A stretch of 15,891 bases of DNA from SIG205 sp045545595 (lineage in GTDB: Bacteria > Bacillota_I > Bacilli_A > RF39 > UBA660). The translations under genes and the position numbers were made by a program. Below the pieces are notes generated by a model that made no database searches, was not told the origin of the DNA, and worked only from the letters and a program-made list of their open reading frames with translations. The stretch spans positions 1 to 15,891 of the forward strand of contig JAZQBG010000034.1 in assembly GCA_045545595.1 (NCBI GenBank), read 5' to 3'. This document shows, piece by piece, positions 14,261-15,891 of the stretch (within the stretch, counting starts at the first letter, position 1; each line of letters starts with the position of its first letter).

Positions 14261-15136
14261 ATGCAAATAGAAGATTACAACAATAGTATGAAAGTTTCAT
14301 ACATTAGTATTATTATAAATTTTATATTGTCAGGATTTAAATTTATTGCAGGGATAGTAGGTAAATCAAGTGCAATGATAAGTGATGCAGTGCATTCTTT
14401 ATCTGATGTATTAAGTACCATATTTGTTATTATAGGAATTAAATTTTCTAATAGACAAAGTGATACTACTCATCAATATGGTCATGAAAGATTTGAAAGT
14501 ATAGCAACACTCTTTCTTAGCATAATTTTATTAGTTACTGCTTTAGGCATTGGTTATACTGGAATAATTCAAATAATTGAAGGAGTAAATGGTGATATTA
14601 AAGTACCAACCATATTAGCTTTAATTGCATCAATTATCTCGATTATAGTAAAAGAATGGATGTATCAATTTACTAAAAAAGTAGCAAAAGAGGTTAATTC
14701 ATCCGCCCTTTTAGCAGATGCTTGGCATCATAGAAGTGATGCATTATCATCTATTGGAAGTTTAATAGGAATTGCTGGAGCTAAACTTGGATTACCTATA
14801 TTAGATCCAATTATGAGTATAGTTATTTGTATTTTTATACTAAAAGTTGCGATAGAAATATTAATAGATTCCATATATAAATTAGTTGATAAGTCATGTG
14901 ACGAAAGTACCATTGAAGAAATGACTATATTAATAAATAATATTGATGGGGTATTAGAATTAGATTTATTACAAACTAGATTGTTTGGTTCTAAAATCTA
15001 TGTTGATGTAGAAGTAAGTGCAGACAAAAATAAAACATTAGAAGAATCACATAGAATTGCACATGAAATTCATGATGAAATAGAAGAAAAATTTAAAGAT
15101 GTTAAACACTGTATGGTACATGTAAATCCTAAATAA
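14261..15136 (+). CDS. Cation diffusion facilitator (CDF) divalent metal exporter
   Basis: A 291-aa inner-membrane metal/proton antiporter. About six hydrophobic segments precede a cytoplasmic ferredoxin-like domain (about 205-291). The transport site is visible as SDAVHSLSD (Asp42, Asp49) in the second segment and HHRSD (His156, Asp160) in the fifth, the pattern of E. coli YiiP (Asp45, Asp49, His153, Asp157). The loop ligands Asp68, His71 and His75 (SDTTHQYGHERFES) also match YiiP site B. The extra His45 and the DAVHSLSD pattern are common in Firmicute members that export Mn, Zn or Fe; the metal cannot be decided from sequence alone. The C-terminus has VEVSADKNKTLEESHRIAHEI and ends in MVHVNPK. 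It has its own promoter, and no terminator is visible before the next gene. Confidence 0.94.
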   Translation: MQIEDYNNSMKVSYISIIINFILSGFKFIAGIVGKSSAMISDAVHSLSDVLSTIFVIIGIKFSNRQSDTTHQYGHERFESIATLFLSIILLVTALGIGYTGIIQIIEGVNGDIKVPTILALIASIISIIVKEWMYQFTKKVAKEVNSSALLADAWHHRSDALSSIGSLIGIAGAKLGLPILDPIMSIVICIFILKVAIEILIDSIYKLVDKSCDESTIEEMTILINNIDGVLELDLLQTRLFGSKIYVDVEVSADKNKTLEESHRIAHEIHDEIEEKFKDVKHCMVHVNPK

Positions 15137-15143
15137 ATTATTG

Positions 15144-15172
15144 TTTAAAAAACATTGTAATTGTGATATTAT
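15144..15172 (+). promoter_or_regulatory. Extended -10 promoter of the right-edge prepilin gene
   Basis: TGATATTAT at 15164-15172 (TGn plus TATTAT) with a weak -35 TTTAAA at 15144-15149 and a 17-base spacer, the same layout as at 6555-6583. The leader would be only about 14 bases long. Confidence 0.45.
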
Positions 15173-15192
15173 AATAGTGGAGGATTAATGGT

Positions 15193-15891
15193 ATGAAAAG
15201 GATAGGAAAAAAAGGTTTTACATTAATAGAATTATTAGCAGTTATCGTAGTTTTAGCGATTATTTTAGTAATTACTGTACCAATGATATTAAATTCAATA
15301 TCAACAACAAGGCAAGATGCGTTGCAGACTAGTGCAGACACTGCTGCAAAATATTATAGTGACCAATTAGGTATGACATTTTTGGGAGTCAAACAAAATG
15401 GATTTGTAATAGATGCGACTTTAGATTCAACAACAAGCAAGTTAAAACCACAATCATACAGATGTATATCAAAAGAAGAAGTAAGTATACTAGGTCTTAA
15501 CACAGAAGATTATTCAATAAATGAATCATGTACAGGAACTAATACATTAACTGATACATGTTATAACAATACATTAAACTATTCAACAGTCAAATGGGAT
15601 GAAGATGGAAATGCAACAGTAAGACTAGTAGGTAAAGAAGGTGGGAAATTTGTTAGTGGCTCAAAAGTATTGATAGCCACTTCTAATTCATCATCAACCA
15701 ATTCAACAAACTTTGCAATGTCAGAAAACGTAACATTAGAAAATACAACTTCTGGTAAAACCATACAAAATTTAAAAATATATGGTAATACAGTAGATGG
15801 AGTTAGTGTTGGTGAGGAGGCAAAAAATTTATTAGATACAATATCTTTTGAACAGGGCAGTTTGACTATTACTGGTGGTGATTTTTCTACC
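15193..15891 (+). CDS. Second prepilin-like protein, cut by the window end
   Basis: The frame from ATG 15193 stays open for 233 codons to the last base, so the 3' end is missing. The N-terminus MKRIGKKG plus FTLIELLAVIVVLAIILVIT is a class III prepilin signal: cleavage after Gly8, mature N-terminal Phe, Glu at mature position 5. The rest is a Thr/Ser/Asn-rich extracellular region with Cys residues in SYRCIS, ESCTGT and DTCYNN, and no sign so far of the WVWIPRY domain found in the first prepilin-like gene. The ribosome binding site is GGAGGA at 15179-15184. It is an independent paralogous surface gene, not part of a visible pilus operon. Pseudopilin or adhesin are both possible. Confidence 0.85.
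   Translation, partial: MKRIGKKGFTLIELLAVIVVLAIILVITVPMILNSISTTRQDALQTSADTAAKYYSDQLGMTFLGVKQNGFVIDATLDSTTSKLKPQSYRCISKEEVSILGLNTEDYSINESCTGTNTLTDTCYNNTLNYSTVKWDEDGNATVRLVGKEGGKFVSGSKVLIATSNSSSTNSTNFAMSENVTLENTTSGKTIQNLKIYGNTVDGVSVGEEAKNLLDTISFEQGSLTITGGDFST

Noticed and set aside
1..15891. CRISPR array, tRNA/rRNA genes, transposase or integrase
   Set aside because: I saw no regularly spaced repeats, no cloverleaf or rRNA-like segment, and no mobile-element protein on either strand.

Overview
The window is AT-rich and almost fully coding, with every recognisable gene on the + strand. It carries spoIIGA and sigE, a T-box leader, sepF and divIVA, which points to a low-GC Firmicute from a lineage with endospore-formation genes (Bacilli/Erysipelotrichia- or Clostridia-like, probably a gut organism; this placement is inference). 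Every Trp codon I checked is TGG, and long genes have no in-frame TGA, so the ordinary bacterial code fits.

Layout. (1) 1-363: 3' end of an unrecognised Asn-rich gene, closed by a strong terminator. (2) 385-4798: a tight operon-like run of spoIIGA and sigE, then three overlapping genes for a split acyl-CoA-dehydratase/activase-type Fe-S system (a CxxC-bearing DUF2229-like protein, a dehydratase-like subunit and an ATPase activase). The usual sigG neighbour is absent. (3) 4872-6545: a prepilin-type protein with a large C-terminal domain resembling the FGE/C-type-lectin-like 'WVWIPRY / MMK..ERGAV' surface proteins, with its own promoter and terminator. (4) 6615-8060: an unknown single-pass membrane-anchored protein. 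(5) 8111-12739: a reduced version of the Gram-positive division/ileS cluster: sepF, a short divIVA, an isoleucine T-box leader, an unknown 114-aa gene and ileS. ylmG and ylmH, common in this cluster, are missing. (6) 12740-14190: a SipW/TasA-type secreted protein with C-terminal BspA-like leucine-rich repeats, lying between two copies of a 21-bp repeat taken from the ileS 3' end. (7) 14261-15136: a cation-diffusion-facilitator exporter. (8) 15193 to the right edge: a second prepilin-like gene, cut by the window end.

How the genes work together. SpoIIGA is the protease that activates pro-sigma-E. SepF and DivIVA act in division and polarity. The T-box senses uncharged tRNA-Ile and should control the 114-aa gene and ileS together. 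Three different secreted or surface proteins, two prepilins and one SipW-type, are scattered singly among housekeeping genes, most with their own promoters. No pilus assembly genes, signal peptidase, reverse transcriptase, integrase or transposase is present.

The strongest points for follow-up are: the IleRS signature motif reads GLHH instead of HxGH, the swapped form linked to extreme mupirocin resistance; an unknown small protein is placed under an isoleucine T-box; the ileS-derived 21-bp repeat brackets a mosaic surface gene whose promoter spacer holds a G6 tract; and the split dehydratase/activase genes sit directly behind sigE.
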